Source: Candidatus Bathyarchaeota archaeon
GTDB lineage: Archaea; Thermoproteota; Bathyarchaeia; Bathyarchaeales; Bathyarchaeaceae
DNA length: 40,036 nt
Assembly (NCBI GenBank): GCA_030608565.1
Contig: JAUWDY010000016.1
Location: 1 to 40,036, forward strand
Direction: 5' to 3'
Positions 30,556 through 40,023 of the stretch are shown in pieces (the first letter of the stretch is position 1; every line of letters begins with the position of its first letter). The notes beneath the pieces are model-generated. The model saw nothing but the letters and a program-made list of their open reading frames with translations, made no database searches and was not told the origin of the DNA. Position numbers and translations under genes: made by a program.

Positions 30556-31292
30556 ATGATTGGAGGTTATACTGGAAAAATTCTCAAAGTAAACCTGACG
30601 AAAGGAATAACACAGAGGGAAAAACTGGACGAAAAGATGGCTAGAAAATTTATCGGCGGAAAGGATTAGGAAACACACTTGCCGAAGGCGTAAAGAGAGT
30701 AGCCAAAAAGGCCGGAAGAAGTTCAGAAAGTTTTGCGATGCATGTGAAAGGCTTAGAGTTTCCTGGTTATGATCCTAGAGGCGCCTTCGGGATGGCACTG
30801 GCCTACGCAACATCTGATCGTGGTGCCTGTCACCAGAGAGCATGGACCGTTAGTGCAGAGATTCGAGGGCGTTTGACGCCCAGATACTCAATTAAAGGCA
30901 GAGCCAAGTTCGTGAAGAACGCTCAAGATGAAAGAGCGATGTGTTTCTCTCTCGTTCTCTGTGACTTCATGCCACTGAAAATCAAAGATTTCACAGAGCT
31001 TCTGAACAGTGCAACAGGCTTCAACCTCGCAGAAGACGAATATCTGAGAGCAGGAGAAAGAATCTGGAACTTAACCAGATTGTTCAATGTCCGTGAGGGC
31101 ATAACGAGGAACGATGATACTTTACCACCACGCATTATGGAAGAACCGTTGCCAGACGGTGTGGCAAAGGGACAGATGATAACCAAAGGGATGCTCAACG
31201 ATATGCTTGACGAGTATTACGCTTTAAGAGGATGGAACGAAAACGGTGTTCCAACTCAGGAGAAGTTGAGGGAATTGGACTTAGCATCCTAA
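30556..31292 (+). pseudogene. Aldehyde:ferredoxin oxidoreductase remnant, internally deleted
   Basis: From ATG 30556 the sequence reads MIGGYTGKILKVNLTKG and on to MARKFIGGK, the start of tungsten AOR-family enzymes, then stops (TAG at 30667). One frame over it continues GLGNTLAEGVKRVAKKAG, AMHVKGLEFPGYDPRGAFGMALAYATSDRGACHQRAW and on to a normal-looking C-terminus (GVPTQEKLRELDLAS at 31290). Roughly 350 residues between these parts are missing, including the N-terminal pterin-binding and [4Fe-4S] regions, and one base is lost at the junction. An ORF of 184 codons remains from 30738. It is divergent from the aldolase-Fae gene. Confidence 0.85.
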
Positions 31293-31313
31293 GTGCCGAT
31301 TGATTGGCCTCTT

Positions 31314-32612
31314 CTAGTATTTATGTAGGTTCCGAGCGGCGATAAACGTTAAGCCCCGCTCAGTGAGGGCTTTGGCAGTTCTGTTCACCGAGTCATGTTT
31401 GTCGAGATGATTGATTGTGAGCTTTGGCATCAGACCTTGTGCAAGTATATCTTTTTTGGGGATGAAGTATTCCAAGATATCTGACGGATGCTCTCGGGTT
31501 GCCTCAATCTCAGGGGATCCCCCCTCATGCTTAGCGCTAATGTTCTTCACATGGTCCGCGATTTCCAGGAGTTCGTTCAATCGATCATATGGCTGTCTAA
31601 CAATGCTTTTGCAGGTTTCCACAATATGGTGTTCGATGCGAACAATGTCCTCAAAGTCAAAGGCTTTTCGTATATAGGCTGATAGTTCAATCGTCTCATT
31701 ATTGACAGAATTCGAAAGGTTAAAACCAATGAGAGGACTCGTGCCATCATCCCGACTGAAGAGCTTTGCAGTCATTAGTGTCCAGAAGCAGGCGTAGGGA
31801 TTATCATTGCCCAGATATACTGAAATTTTAAATTCGATGTCAATTCCGAGTTTGTAGAGCCAGTAGCCCAGCATTACGCTCCCTAGGTTTACATTCAATA
31901 CTTGCCGAATGCCGTATTCAGTGTAATAATGAAGGAGTTCATCGACCCATTCCAAGGCATATTCATTTGGCACCCCCACACCCCCGAAATAACCCGTGAT
32001 AGTTCCAGGGCCTCCTAAATGAACGTTAATAGGCAACCCATCGGGCCCGGGCATAGTTCCTTTTGTATCTAATGTTTCCACGTAGGAAGCGCCTATAATT
32101 TGCATCGCTGCTGCGAACGCGAGGATTTCATTGTCCTCAACTTGTTCTTTCATGAAGCGGACGCGTATGAAGCGGCTAGGCATGAGGTCTTGCTGTGCAA
32201 TGGCTTTCTTCGCTTCCTCTATGAGCCACGGGAAAAAGTTGCAAGCACTGATTTCTAGGGTGACAGCAAACGACTCGTCGAACGTCATGGAATCGGCTTT
32301 GTCTCCTAGAATTTTTCTGCGATAGTCTGGGATACTGATGAAAGCGTCCTTATCTCGTTGTTCAATCAGCCACTCAAGATCTTTCACAAAAGGCGAATTT
32401 TTCGCCCTAAGTCGGGCCATGAGATTTTTGAGCTTGCGGGCTTCCCGAGCCTTGCGGTTAATCTCAGCAACACCACCATACTTCTCAATGATTTTTAGCA
32501 AACCACTTACAAGAGGGTTGTCTTCTTTCAGCAGAAAATCGTTGATTTCCCTTAGAGTTTCCTCTTTAATCGTCAATTTTTGCCTGAGATCACTCAAAGA
32601 ATAATCCTCCAA
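31314..32612 (-). CDS. Uncharacterised 432-aa protein
   Basis: A soluble protein I do not recognise. Residues 1-110 are helical and charged. The central part looks like an alpha/beta barrel: GPDGLPINVHLGGPGTITGYFGGVGVPNEYALEWVDELLHYYTEYGIRQVLNVNLGSVMLGYWLYKLGIDIEFKISVYLGNDN. Well-ordered motifs follow: GFNLSNSVNNETI, RIEHHIVETCKSIVRQPYDRL, ISAKHEGGSPE and LTINHLDKHDSVN. The His/Glu/Asn-rich motifs suggest a metal or substrate site. Its 203-nt divergent gap with the HdrD-like/Etf/ACAD cluster suggests a link with that oxidation pathway (inference). Confidence 0.75.
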   Translation of the reverse strand: MEDYSLSDLRQKLTIKEETLREINDFLLKEDNPLVSGLLKIIEKYGGVAEINRKAREARKLKNLMARLRAKNSPFVKDLEWLIEQRDKDAFISIPDYRRKILGDKADSMTFDESFAVTLEISACNFFPWLIEEAKKAIAQQDLMPSRFIRVRFMKEQVEDNEILAFAAAMQIIGASYVETLDTKGTMPGPDGLPINVHLGGPGTITGYFGGVGVPNEYALEWVDELLHYYTEYGIRQVLNVNLGSVMLGYWLYKLGIDIEFKISVYLGNDNPYACFWTLMTAKLFSRDDGTSPLIGFNLSNSVNNETIELSAYIRKAFDFEDIVRIEHHIVETCKSIVRQPYDRLNELLEIADHVKNISAKHEGGSPEIEATREHPSDILEYFIPKKDILAQGLMPKLTINHLDKHDSVNRTAKALTERGLTFIAARNLHKY

Positions 32613-32815
32613 ATTTGTATTGAAGTCTGAATTGATTTAGCGCCTAATATACAGATTCCCAGATTTAAGCATTTTTCAGAGCTTCATTTTTCATTAATAA
32701 AATCGGTTTATGCGACAACTCATTTTTTTTAAACTTGTTTACCTATCATTTTAAATATCGACCACTAATTTAATCAGCTTGCACTTAGAGCAAAAGCTGA
32801 GCTGAGGAATCGTGC

Positions 32816-33979
32816 ATGGAAGAGTTGGGCGCCATCAAGAAATTGAATTTCAATGTTTGTATGCAGTGCGGTAAATGCACCGGCTCATGCCCCGTTTTCC
32901 CAAAATCCAAACTCAATCCTAGGAGACTAATGCTCGAGACCGCCTACCTGATCTCCCCATTAACCATGCACCCCCCCTTAAACATCTACGAAAAAAGTGA
33001 AATTTGGGACTGCACAACCTGCTCCACCTGTTCGTACCGCTGCCCCAGAGAAGTAGAGCCCATGGACGTAATTATAGGTCTGCGCGGCCTTCTCCTTGAA
33101 CAGGGGCGTGTTCCATCCACGTTAGGGGACGCGTTGGAAGGAGTTTACAAGTATGGAAATCCATGGGGAATAAGCCGAAGCAAGAGGTCTGATTGGGCAC
33201 AGGATTTGAAAGTAAAATACGTTTCAGAAGGCGAGAAGGCGGAACTACTCTATTTTGTTGGGTGCGCCGCGGCCTATGATTCTCGTGCACAAGAAGTAGC
33301 TAGAGCGTTGGTGAAGAATTTAAACACTTTAGGTATCGACTTTTCGATACTGGGAAATAAGGAGACCTGCTGTGGAAATGAGGTGTACTCACTCGGAGAA
33401 AAAGGACTCTTCGAGATTTTAGTTGAGAAAAATTTAAGCCTTTTAGACCAATACGGCATAAATAGAATACTCACCACCTCCCCACACTGCTTTAATGCAT
33501 TCAAGAATAAATATGGAAAAGACCTTGCAGTCCAACATTACACGCAGTATTTTGCAGATTTGATTGACAAAGGAAAGCTCAAATTCCCACAAAGAGTCGA
33601 AAAAGTGGTAACCTACCAAGACCCTTGTTTCTTAGGCAAACATAATGACATCTATGATGAACCTAGAAAGATAATTGAGAGTATCCCAGGCATAAAATTG
33701 GTGGAACTGAACCTGTCAAGAGGACGGAGCGTCTGTTGCGAGGGCGGGGGAGGAAGGATGTGGTATGACATTCCAGGGGAAAGAGGACGCCTCGCTGAAA
33801 CTCGCGTTAAGGAAGCCATCGACGTTGGAGCGGATATATTGGCTGTGGCGTGTCCCTTCTGTCTTTTAACATTCGATGATGCGGTTAAGACAACAGGTAA
33901 CGAGGACAAAATTCAAGTCATGGACATTATGGAGCTAGTTGCCGAGGCGCTTCTATCCTCTAATGAACAAGTGATTTAA
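32816..33979 (+). CDS. HdrD-like Fe-S oxidoreductase (HdrC plus HdrB-type fusion)
   Basis: This 387-aa protein has two [4Fe-4S] motifs at the N-terminus (Cys15/18/21/25 in CMQCGKCTGSCPVF; Cys66/69/72/76 in CTTCSTCSYRCP). Two CCG domains follow: YFVGCAAAYDSR...NKETCCGNEVYSLGE (about 140-192) and TYQDPCFLGKHNDIYDEPR...SVCCEGGGGRMWYD, with ACPFCLLTFDDA. This is the HdrD/GlpC-like layout; CCG domains of HdrB bind noncubane [4Fe-4S] clusters. Here no methanogen genes are present, and EtfB, EtfA and an acyl-CoA dehydrogenase follow, so it probably passes ETF electrons on to a membrane carrier or another acceptor. The start is ATG 32816. Confidence 0.88.
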   Translation: MEELGAIKKLNFNVCMQCGKCTGSCPVFPKSKLNPRRLMLETAYLISPLTMHPPLNIYEKSEIWDCTTCSTCSYRCPREVEPMDVIIGLRGLLLEQGRVPSTLGDALEGVYKYGNPWGISRSKRSDWAQDLKVKYVSEGEKAELLYFVGCAAAYDSRAQEVARALVKNLNTLGIDFSILGNKETCCGNEVYSLGEKGLFEILVEKNLSLLDQYGINRILTTSPHCFNAFKNKYGKDLAVQHYTQYFADLIDKGKLKFPQRVEKVVTYQDPCFLGKHNDIYDEPRKIIESIPGIKLVELNLSRGRSVCCEGGGGRMWYDIPGERGRLAETRVKEAIDVGADILAVACPFCLLTFDDAVKTTGNEDKIQVMDIMELVAEALLSSNEQVI

Positions 33980-34053
33980 AGAGTTAAATATTGAAAACAC
34001 TATTTTTCTCAAATCTACGGTTCAAATGACAGGTAGATGGGGAAGTGAATGGA

Positions 34054-34842
34054 ATGAACGTAATTGTCTGTGTGAAGCATGTCCCGGAAACAGCCGAGGC
34101 AGAAATCGCTATTCATGAAAGCAGAAAAAGAATAAAAACAGAAGACCTCGTTTTCGACATCAACGAATGGGATGACTACGCCGTTGAAGAAGCAGTCTTA
34201 TTGAAGGAAAAACTCGGAGGCTCGGTTACCGCTATAACAGTGGGATCAGAAGACGCTGATAGCACATTGAGAAAGTGTCTAGCTAGGGGTGCAGACAAAG
34301 CAGTGAGGTTAACGGACAAGGCATTCGAGGGGTCAGATAGCTACGCCATCGCCAAGATTTTGTACAAAATAATCAAAGATTTGCCCTTCGATCTCATCTT
34401 GACTGGAGCTCAAGCTGGCGACGACGGCTGTGCCCAAGTTGGCGTTGTGCTGGCGGAGTTGCTTGGAATCCCTCACGTAACCATGGTGAAGAAAGTTGAA
34501 TCCGTGGAAGGGCACGTAAAGGTTAATCGCGAGTTAGAAGGCGGTTTAGAGGAGATCGTGGAAGCGAAGTTACCAGTGTTGCTCGCCGTCCAAACAGGAA
34601 TCAATGAACCAAGATACATATCGATAATGGGCATCAGGAAGGCTATGAAGAAGGAGATGAAGGTCCTCGGCTTGAAGGATGTTGGCCTGACAGAAGAAGA
34701 AGTTGGAGAATCGGGATCATGGATCACTGTGGAAAAGATGTTTATACCTCCAGTAGAGAAAGAAGCTGAAATTCTAACTGGAGGAGTTGACGAAATCGCA
34801 ACGAAGATTGTTGAAACTCTGAGGGCGAAGGGGCTGATCTAG
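34054..34842 (+). CDS. etfB: Electron transfer flavoprotein beta subunit
   Basis: It forms, with EtfA, the FAD-containing heterodimer that takes electrons from acyl-CoA dehydrogenase. About 262 aa: MNVIVCVKHVPETAEAEI, DLVFDINEWDDYAVEEAVLLKEKLGGSVTAITVGSEDADSTLRKCLARGADKAVRL, DLILTGAQAGDDGCAQVGVVLAELLGIPHVTMVKKVE, and a C-terminal arm LKDVGLTEEEVG...SWITVEKMFIPP. The start is ATG 34054, with GGGG 11 nt upstream; GTG 34045 (MNGMN) is the alternative. Whether it holds a second, bifurcating FAD cannot be judged reliably by eye. EtfA starts directly after its stop. Confidence 0.95.
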   Translation: MNVIVCVKHVPETAEAEIAIHESRKRIKTEDLVFDINEWDDYAVEEAVLLKEKLGGSVTAITVGSEDADSTLRKCLARGADKAVRLTDKAFEGSDSYAIAKILYKIIKDLPFDLILTGAQAGDDGCAQVGVVLAELLGIPHVTMVKKVESVEGHVKVNRELEGGLEEIVEAKLPVLLAVQTGINEPRYISIMGIRKAMKKEMKVLGLKDVGLTEEEVGESGSWITVEKMFIPPVEKEAEILTGGVDEIATKIVETLRAKGLI

Positions 34843-35820
34843 ATGAAGGAACTTTTTGTCTTAGCCGAGCATAGGCAAGGTGAACTCCGAGATGTAACGT
34901 TTGAAATGTTAACCAAGGGCATGGAGCTAAGTCAAAAAACAAATGCGGATTTAACAGCAGTTCTCTTAGGTCACAACGTCCAAGAATTTGCGAAAAAACT
35001 TGCAAACCACGCGAAAAAAGTTTTGATCATCGATGACGCAAGGTTGGAGAATTTCAACGCAGAAGCATATCAGAGGGTTTTATTCCATCTGATTTCCGAA
35101 CGCAAACCTTCGCTGACTCTAGTCGGGCACACCGCCTTTGGCGTCGACCTAGCCCCAAGCCTTGCAACCGAACTAAATTTACCGCTAGCTACAGACTGCA
35201 TAGACCTAAAATTTGAAGGAGAAAAGTTGGTTGTGATTCGTCAAGTGTACGGTGGCAAGGTAAACGTTAAGGCATCACTTCGCAAGTCTGATAGCTACAT
35301 TTTGACGCTCCGTCCGGCAACCTTTGAAGCCCAAGAAACCAAGCCTCAAGGTGGGAAGATAGTCAAAATAGCATCCCCACTTTCGGAAGACATAACCTAT
35401 AAACGGTTCATTGAATACTTTCAACCACCTGCAGGAGAAGTAGATATAGCTACAGCAGACATCATAGTTGCCATAGGCCGCGGAATCAAGGACACCGAGA
35501 ATATGCTAGTAGTTGAAAAGCTGGCAGAGGCACTTGGAGGAGTCCTAGCTTGTTCACGTCCCATCGTGGATAAGGGCTGGCTTCCAAACGATCGGCAGGT
35601 TGGGACTTCTGGAAAAATTGTGAAGCCAAAGCTGTACATCGCCATTGGCATCAGCGGCCAGTTCCAGCACATATCTGGGATGAAAAACTCTGACCTAATC
35701 ATTGCGATAAACAAAGATTCCAAAGCACCAATCTTCCGTACGGCTGATTACGGCGTCGTGGAAGACCTATTCAAAGTCGTGCCCTCATTGACAGATAAAA
35801 TCTTGGAGGAAAAACATTAA
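34843..35820 (+). CDS. etfA: Electron transfer flavoprotein alpha subunit
   Basis: This 325-aa protein has domain I (MKELFVLAEHRQGELRDVTFEMLTKG..., LTLVGHTAFGVDLAPSLATELNLPLATDCIDL). The FAD-binding domain II reads VAIGRGIKDTENMLVVEKLAEALGGVLACSRPIVDKGWLPNDRQVGTSGKIVKPKLYIAIGISGQFQHISGMKNSDLIIAINKDSKAPIF, the Etf-alpha signature that holds the electron-carrying FAD. Its ATG immediately follows the etfB stop, and the acyl-CoA dehydrogenase begins 46 nt later. No extra ferredoxin domain is present. Confidence 0.96.
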   Translation: MKELFVLAEHRQGELRDVTFEMLTKGMELSQKTNADLTAVLLGHNVQEFAKKLANHAKKVLIIDDARLENFNAEAYQRVLFHLISERKPSLTLVGHTAFGVDLAPSLATELNLPLATDCIDLKFEGEKLVVIRQVYGGKVNVKASLRKSDSYILTLRPATFEAQETKPQGGKIVKIASPLSEDITYKRFIEYFQPPAGEVDIATADIIVAIGRGIKDTENMLVVEKLAEALGGVLACSRPIVDKGWLPNDRQVGTSGKIVKPKLYIAIGISGQFQHISGMKNSDLIIAINKDSKAPIFRTADYGVVEDLFKVVPSLTDKILEEKH

Positions 35821-35866
35821 GTAGCTAAAAGGTTAGGATAAGACGTCCAAAAAATGAGGTGAAAAA

Positions 35867-37021
35867 ATGGATTTTGAATTAACTGAGGAACAGATGGCTA
35901 TCAAGAAAGCTGTTAAAGAATTTTGTGAAAAGGAGTTCACGCCCGAATTAGCGTTGGAACTCGACGAGAAAGAGGAATACCCTATGGCGCTTTACAAGAA
36001 AGCCGCTAAGCTAGGGTTCACCAGCATGAGATTTCCAGAAAAGTACGGCGGTCAAGGATATGGTGTGCTTGAGGATTGTTTGGTGATTGAGGAGATGTGC
36101 CGATCCGACCCTGGACTGGGTGTCGCAGTAACACTTGGAACGCTTATGCTCCCGGACCTGCTACTGAAACATGGAACTGAGGAACAGAGACAAAAGTATA
36201 TTCCGCCCCTATGTACGGGTGAAAAGATATCAGCCGCAGCGTTCAGTGAGCCAGAGCATGGAAGCGACATCACGCGCATGGACACAACCGCTGTAAAAAG
36301 TGGAAACGAATGGGTGATCAATGGCAGCAAAGAGTTCATCACAAATGCTACTGTTGCGGACTTCTTCTGTGTACTTTGCCAAACAGACCCGAAAGTTACT
36401 CCTTCACATAGAGGTGAAAGCATGTTTGCCGTGGATAGAGGCACGCCAGGACTAGATGCTACTAAACTGAAAGGTAAGATGGGAATCAAACCGTGTGTAA
36501 CAGGTTCTCTTTCATTGAGCGACGTTAAAGTACCTGAAACAAACCTTATCGGCGAGTTAAACAAGGGTTTCTACTATGCACTTGAGCTCTTCGATGAGAC
36601 TAGGATCGCTATCGCCGCTGAAGCCGTCGGCATGGCCCAAGGAGCATTTGAACGCGCCTTTAGCTACGCCAAGGAGAGGAAGCAGTTCGGATCACCAATC
36701 ATACAGTTTCAGGGCATATCATTCAAGTTAGCTGACATGGCAACGAAAATCGAGACCGCCAGGCTGATCACTTACAAGGCTGCATGGCTGTTCGATCAAG
36801 GAAAAATGGATCCAATGATTACCGCTATGGCAAAGGCGTACGCAAGTAGAGTTGCAATGGATGTCACAGACGAAGCCATTCAAATATATGGAGGATATGG
36901 CTATCTGGCGGATTATCATGTTGAGCGATTTCATCGTTGTGCAAAGATAACTGAAATCTATGAGGGAACAACTGAAATTCAGAAGCTGACAATCGTGAGG
37001 TACCTCCTGAAAAGAATGTAA
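35867..37021 (+). CDS. Acyl-CoA dehydrogenase
   Basis: This FAD-dependent enzyme (384 aa) makes trans-2-enoyl-CoA. It starts MDFELTEEQMAIKKAVKEFCEKEF and includes the flavin/substrate blocks AAFSEPEHGSDITRMDTTAVKSGNEWVINGSKEFITNA and RIAIAAEAVGMAQGAFERAFSYAKERKQFGSPIIQFQGI. IQIYGGYGYLADYHVERFHRCAKITEIYEGTTEIQ supplies the likely catalytic base Glu366 in the YEGT motif. A GAGGTGAAAAA ribosome site precedes ATG 35867. Chain length or branching of the substrate is not readable. The Etf genes upstream are its electron acceptor. Confidence 0.95.
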   Translation: MDFELTEEQMAIKKAVKEFCEKEFTPELALELDEKEEYPMALYKKAAKLGFTSMRFPEKYGGQGYGVLEDCLVIEEMCRSDPGLGVAVTLGTLMLPDLLLKHGTEEQRQKYIPPLCTGEKISAAAFSEPEHGSDITRMDTTAVKSGNEWVINGSKEFITNATVADFFCVLCQTDPKVTPSHRGESMFAVDRGTPGLDATKLKGKMGIKPCVTGSLSLSDVKVPETNLIGELNKGFYYALELFDETRIAIAAEAVGMAQGAFERAFSYAKERKQFGSPIIQFQGISFKLADMATKIETARLITYKAAWLFDQGKMDPMITAMAKAYASRVAMDVTDEAIQIYGGYGYLADYHVERFHRCAKITEIYEGTTEIQKLTIVRYLLKRM

Positions 37022-37067
37022 GCACAAAGCTCACCAGTATTATCGAAAACACCCAGAAGAAGAAATG

Positions 37068-37469
37068 TTATGATGTCTCGAACCTGTATACTACTCTGCT
37101 TTCCGGCGTTCGATGACTTGTCACACGAACTGACATCCCTATCTTAAGGTTCTTTACAGCAACCCCCGTCAGTTGTGCCAGCAGTCTCAACCCATCTTCA
37201 AGCTCCGCCACCGCCATAATGTAAGGAGAATTTTTAGACATGCTTTCCGGCGGGAATGTTACCAACGTGTAGGCTAAGATTTTTCCTTTGCGCGATGCTT
37301 CAAACCATTCCATTTCCACAGACCCGCATCTGCAATGTGCTCTCGGAGGTAAATATCTGGCTCCGCACCCTTTGCATCTCGTTCCCATCAGCTTGTTTTT
37401 CTCAAGTTCCTCAACAAATCTTGCCATAAAGTCTGTTTCAGGCAGCCAAGAGACGTAGCCAAACTTCAT
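37068..37469 (-). CDS. DUF35 OB-fold protein with zinc ribbon (thiolase partner)
   Basis: This 133-aa protein has an N-terminal helix (ETDFMARFVEELEKNKL), a rubredoxin-like zinc ribbon MGTRCKGCGARYLPPRAHCRCGSVEMEWFEAS, and an OB fold (GKILAYTLVTFPPESMSKNSPYIMAVAELEDGLRLLAQLTG). In archaea DUF35 proteins pair with thiolases and in the characterised case form a complex with thiolase and HMG-CoA synthase. Here it starts 6 nt after the thiolase stop; no HMG-CoA synthase is in the window. It likely supplies the CoA-binding surface for the thiolase. Confidence 0.88.
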   Translation of the reverse strand: MKFGYVSWLPETDFMARFVEELEKNKLMGTRCKGCGARYLPPRAHCRCGSVEMEWFEASRKGKILAYTLVTFPPESMSKNSPYIMAVAELEDGLRLLAQLTGVAVKNLKIGMSVRVTSHRTPESRVVYRFETS

Positions 37470-37475
37470 TTTTTC

Positions 37476-38636
37476 TCACCGCGAATACACATGAACAAAA
37501 CAGTATTGACCAGTCTCTCCAATGTTGTGACTTAGCCCTATTTCGGCTCCGTTGAGTTGTCTTTTACCCGCTTCGCCTCTCAGTTGTTTCGTGATTTCAA
37601 TGGTCATGGAAACCCCAGTGGCTCCTAGCGGGTGTCCTTTTGATTTCAATCCGCCGTCGGTGTTAATGGGCACCTTTCCTCCGATGTAACTCTGCTTTTC
37701 CTCAATGAATTTCCCGCCTTCACCTTTCTGGCAGAATCCAAGGTCTTCGTATGCCACGATTTCGGCTATGGTGAAGCAGTCGTGAACTGTAGCGACATCC
37801 ACATCATCAGGGGTTATTCTGGCCATTTTGTAGGCTTTTTCTGCGGCCACCCTGGTTGCCTTCAGTTCGGTTAGGCTTTCCCGTTCGCTGATCATCATAG
37901 TGTCAGATGCTGCTCCTAAACCTATTAACCAGATCGGCGTATCACTGATTTTTCTTGCCTTCTCTTCGGTGGCCAAGATTATGGCGGCTGCGCCGTCTGA
38001 TATCAAGCAGCAATCGTAGAGATTCAACGGATAACATATCATGATCGATTTCATCGCCTCTTCCAGCGTGATTGACTTTTGTAGGTGTGCGTATGGGTTC
38101 ATGGCTCCGTACGTGTGGTTCTTAACTGAAACCAGGGAGAGCTGTTCTCTAGTCGTGCCGAATTTATGCATATGAGCTGTAGCCATAAGAGCGTAAGAGC
38201 TAGGGAAAGTTAAGCCAAATGGGTATTCCCATCGGGTGTCTTGGGCGCGTGCCATAAGCTCAGTTGCCCTCAGTGTACCCACATGAGTCATAGTTTCAGC
38301 TCCGACAACGAGAACAACTTCTGCTAGACCAGACTTTATGAGTGCCCATCCTGCTCTGACCGCCGCACTGCCAGTGGCGCAAGCAGCCTCAACTCTGAAC
38401 GTAGGTTTATCTTTCATTCCGACGTAGTCGTGTATTAAAACCCCTGACGAAAGCTGTGCCGCAAACTCATCGGCGGCCACTCCTATGACAGAGGTGTCTA
38501 TGTCACCAATGTTTATTCCAGCGTCTTCTAATGCTGGTTTCACGGCTTCGTGTGCCAGTTCCCGTATGGTTGCATCTGCCCTTTTGCCAAATTTTGTGTG
38601 CCCTACACCAACAATTCCTACTTTCTCAGTTCTCAA
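37476..38636 (-). CDS. Thiolase (acetyl-CoA C-acyltransferase, SCP-x type)
   Basis: This 386-aa protein has the N-terminal nucleophile Cys86 in FRVEAACATGSAAVRAGW, then INTDGGLKSKGHPLGATGVSM with the conserved His, and the closing His of LSHNIGETGQYCFVHVY. It belongs to the archaeal SCP2/SCP-x-like thiolases that need a DUF35 partner; the partner follows immediately. It could act as the last step of beta-oxidation, given the acyl-CoA dehydrogenase convergent with this pair, or in acetoacetyl-CoA synthesis. The start is TTG 38636 (MRTEKVGIVGVGHTKFGKR). Confidence 0.92.
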   Translation of the reverse strand: MRTEKVGIVGVGHTKFGKRADATIRELAHEAVKPALEDAGINIGDIDTSVIGVAADEFAAQLSSGVLIHDYVGMKDKPTFRVEAACATGSAAVRAGWALIKSGLAEVVLVVGAETMTHVGTLRATELMARAQDTRWEYPFGLTFPSSYALMATAHMHKFGTTREQLSLVSVKNHTYGAMNPYAHLQKSITLEEAMKSIMICYPLNLYDCCLISDGAAAIILATEEKARKISDTPIWLIGLGAASDTMMISERESLTELKATRVAAEKAYKMARITPDDVDVATVHDCFTIAEIVAYEDLGFCQKGEGGKFIEEKQSYIGGKVPINTDGGLKSKGHPLGATGVSMTIEITKQLRGEAGKRQLNGAEIGLSHNIGETGQYCFVHVYSR

Positions 38637-38827
38637 ATTGACTTTGCACGCTCCGTCTTCTATTAATCGTCATTGAACAACGCAATCTTATAGAGCTTTT
38701 ACTACATTTACATTAAGCTTTACCAGTTAAGGTTGCCAAAACGATTTCGCTGTAGCGTCTCAGTACGTGATCAAAGAAGCGATTAAGGATGTATTTTTCA
38801 TTAAAGCCTAAAACAGAAAAAAGAGAA

Positions 38828-39763
38828 TTAAAGAGTCATGACAAACATAAGGCGTTCAACTAATTCCTTATAGCGGTTTCGAATAGTGACTTCAGTTACC
38901 TGAGCAATTTCAGCTATTTCCCGTTGAGTCTTCCTTTCTCCGGTCAGTACAGATGCAATATAGCTGGCAGCTGCGGCTATGCCGGTGGGGCCTCTGCCCG
39001 AGGTAAGTTTGAGTTGTTGTGCAGTATTAAGGATTTTGTGAGCAATTTCTTCGACTTTTCCTTGCATAATGAGTTGGTTGGAGAATTTGGTGACGTATTG
39101 GCTGGGTTTTACGGGCGGAATAAAATAATCAAGTTCCTTAACTAAGAACCTGTAGCTGCGGCCCACTTCTTTTTTGGCGATGTTAGACGCCTGGGCGATT
39201 TCCTCAAGTGTTCGTGCGAGTTTGCATTGTCTACAAGCCACGTAGATAGCGGCAGCAGTTACACCTTGGATGGACCGTCCGCGGATGAGATGTTCTTTAA
39301 CGGCTTTTCGATAGATGACTGAGGCGGTTTCCAAGATATTTTTTGGCAGATTAAGATTGTTGGCTATTTTTGAAATCTCAGACAAAGCGAAGGCAAGGTT
39401 CCTCTCAGTAGCGTCAGAAACCCGGATGCGACGTTGCCACTTTCGAAGCCGATAAATCTGAGCCTTTTGCCCAGGAGAAAGCCTCTTTCCATAAATGTCG
39501 CGGTCGTGCCAATCAATCATAGTGGAGAGCCCTTTATCATGAATAGTATACGTAAGAGGCGCACCGACGCGAGTTCGCTTAGCACGTTGTTCGTGGTCAA
39601 ACGCGCGCCATTCTGGCCCTCGATCTGCGATTTTAGAGTCAACAACAAACCCACAGTCCATGCATACAATTTCGGCGCATTCATAGTCTCGCATCAGTCG
39701 GGCGCTCCCGCATTCAGGGCACTGCCGAACCCTTACGGGTTGCGTGGGAATTTCTCTACTCAC
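38828..39763 (-). CDS. tfb: Transcription initiation factor B (TFB)
   Basis: It bridges TBP-bound promoters and RNA polymerase. The 311 aa have an N-terminal zinc ribbon ([28 protein letters not shown]; Cys15, 18, 34, 37) and the B-reader/linker region [39 protein letters not shown]. Two cyclin repeats follow (about 110-200 and 205-300), with the second repeat's helix-turn-helix [27 protein letters not shown] that reads the BRE. Its start overlaps the end of gar1 by 4 nt, a pairing also seen in other archaea. Confidence 0.97.
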   Translation of the reverse strand: MSREIPTQPVRVRQCPECGSARLMRDYECAEIVCMDCGFVVDSKIADRGPEWRAFDHEQRAKRTRVGAPLTYTIHDKGLSTMIDWHDRDIYGKRLSPGQKAQIYRLRKWQRRIRVSDATERNLAFALSEISKIANNLNLPKNILETASVIYRKAVKEHLIRGRSIQGVTAAAIYVACRQCKLARTLEEIAQASNIAKKEVGRSYRFLVKELDYFIPPVKPSQYVTKFSNQLIMQGKVEEIAHKILNTAQQLKLTSGRGPTGIAAAASYIASVLTGERKTQREIAEIAQVTEVTIRNRYKELVERLMFVMTL

Positions 39764-40023
39764 TTTCTTCTCCTTCTCTTCACCTTTTTGGATTTGGGGG
39801 ATGGGATGGAGTAAAGAACATGATTAACGAGACGATGTAGGTCACCCATCTCGGTCTTCACCGAAACGTATGGAGAGGAGACAGGTCCGAAAATATCAAA
39901 AACTGTTCCTACGGGCTTAAGTTTTTCATCGACAACTCTGTCTCTGATTCGTGGGAGACTTTCCGCCTTAAGAATCATGTTCCGATTGGAGCTTATGTGA
40001 AGGACTCGACCAATTCTCTGCAA
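39760..40023 (-). CDS. gar1: H/ACA RNP protein Gar1
   Basis: A component of H/ACA guide RNPs for rRNA pseudouridylation, bound to Cbf5. The 87 aa comprise [43 protein letters not shown] (the conserved GTVxDIFGPV core beta barrel) and a Lys/Arg-rich tail [11 protein letters not shown]. The start is TTG 40023, very near the right edge; an upstream start beyond the window cannot be excluded. It overlaps tfb by ATGA. Confidence 0.9.
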   Translation of the reverse strand: MQRIGRVLHISSNRNMILKAESLPRIRDRVVDEKLKPVGTVFDIFGPVSSPYVSVKTEMGDLHRLVNHVLYSIPSPKSKKVKRRRRK

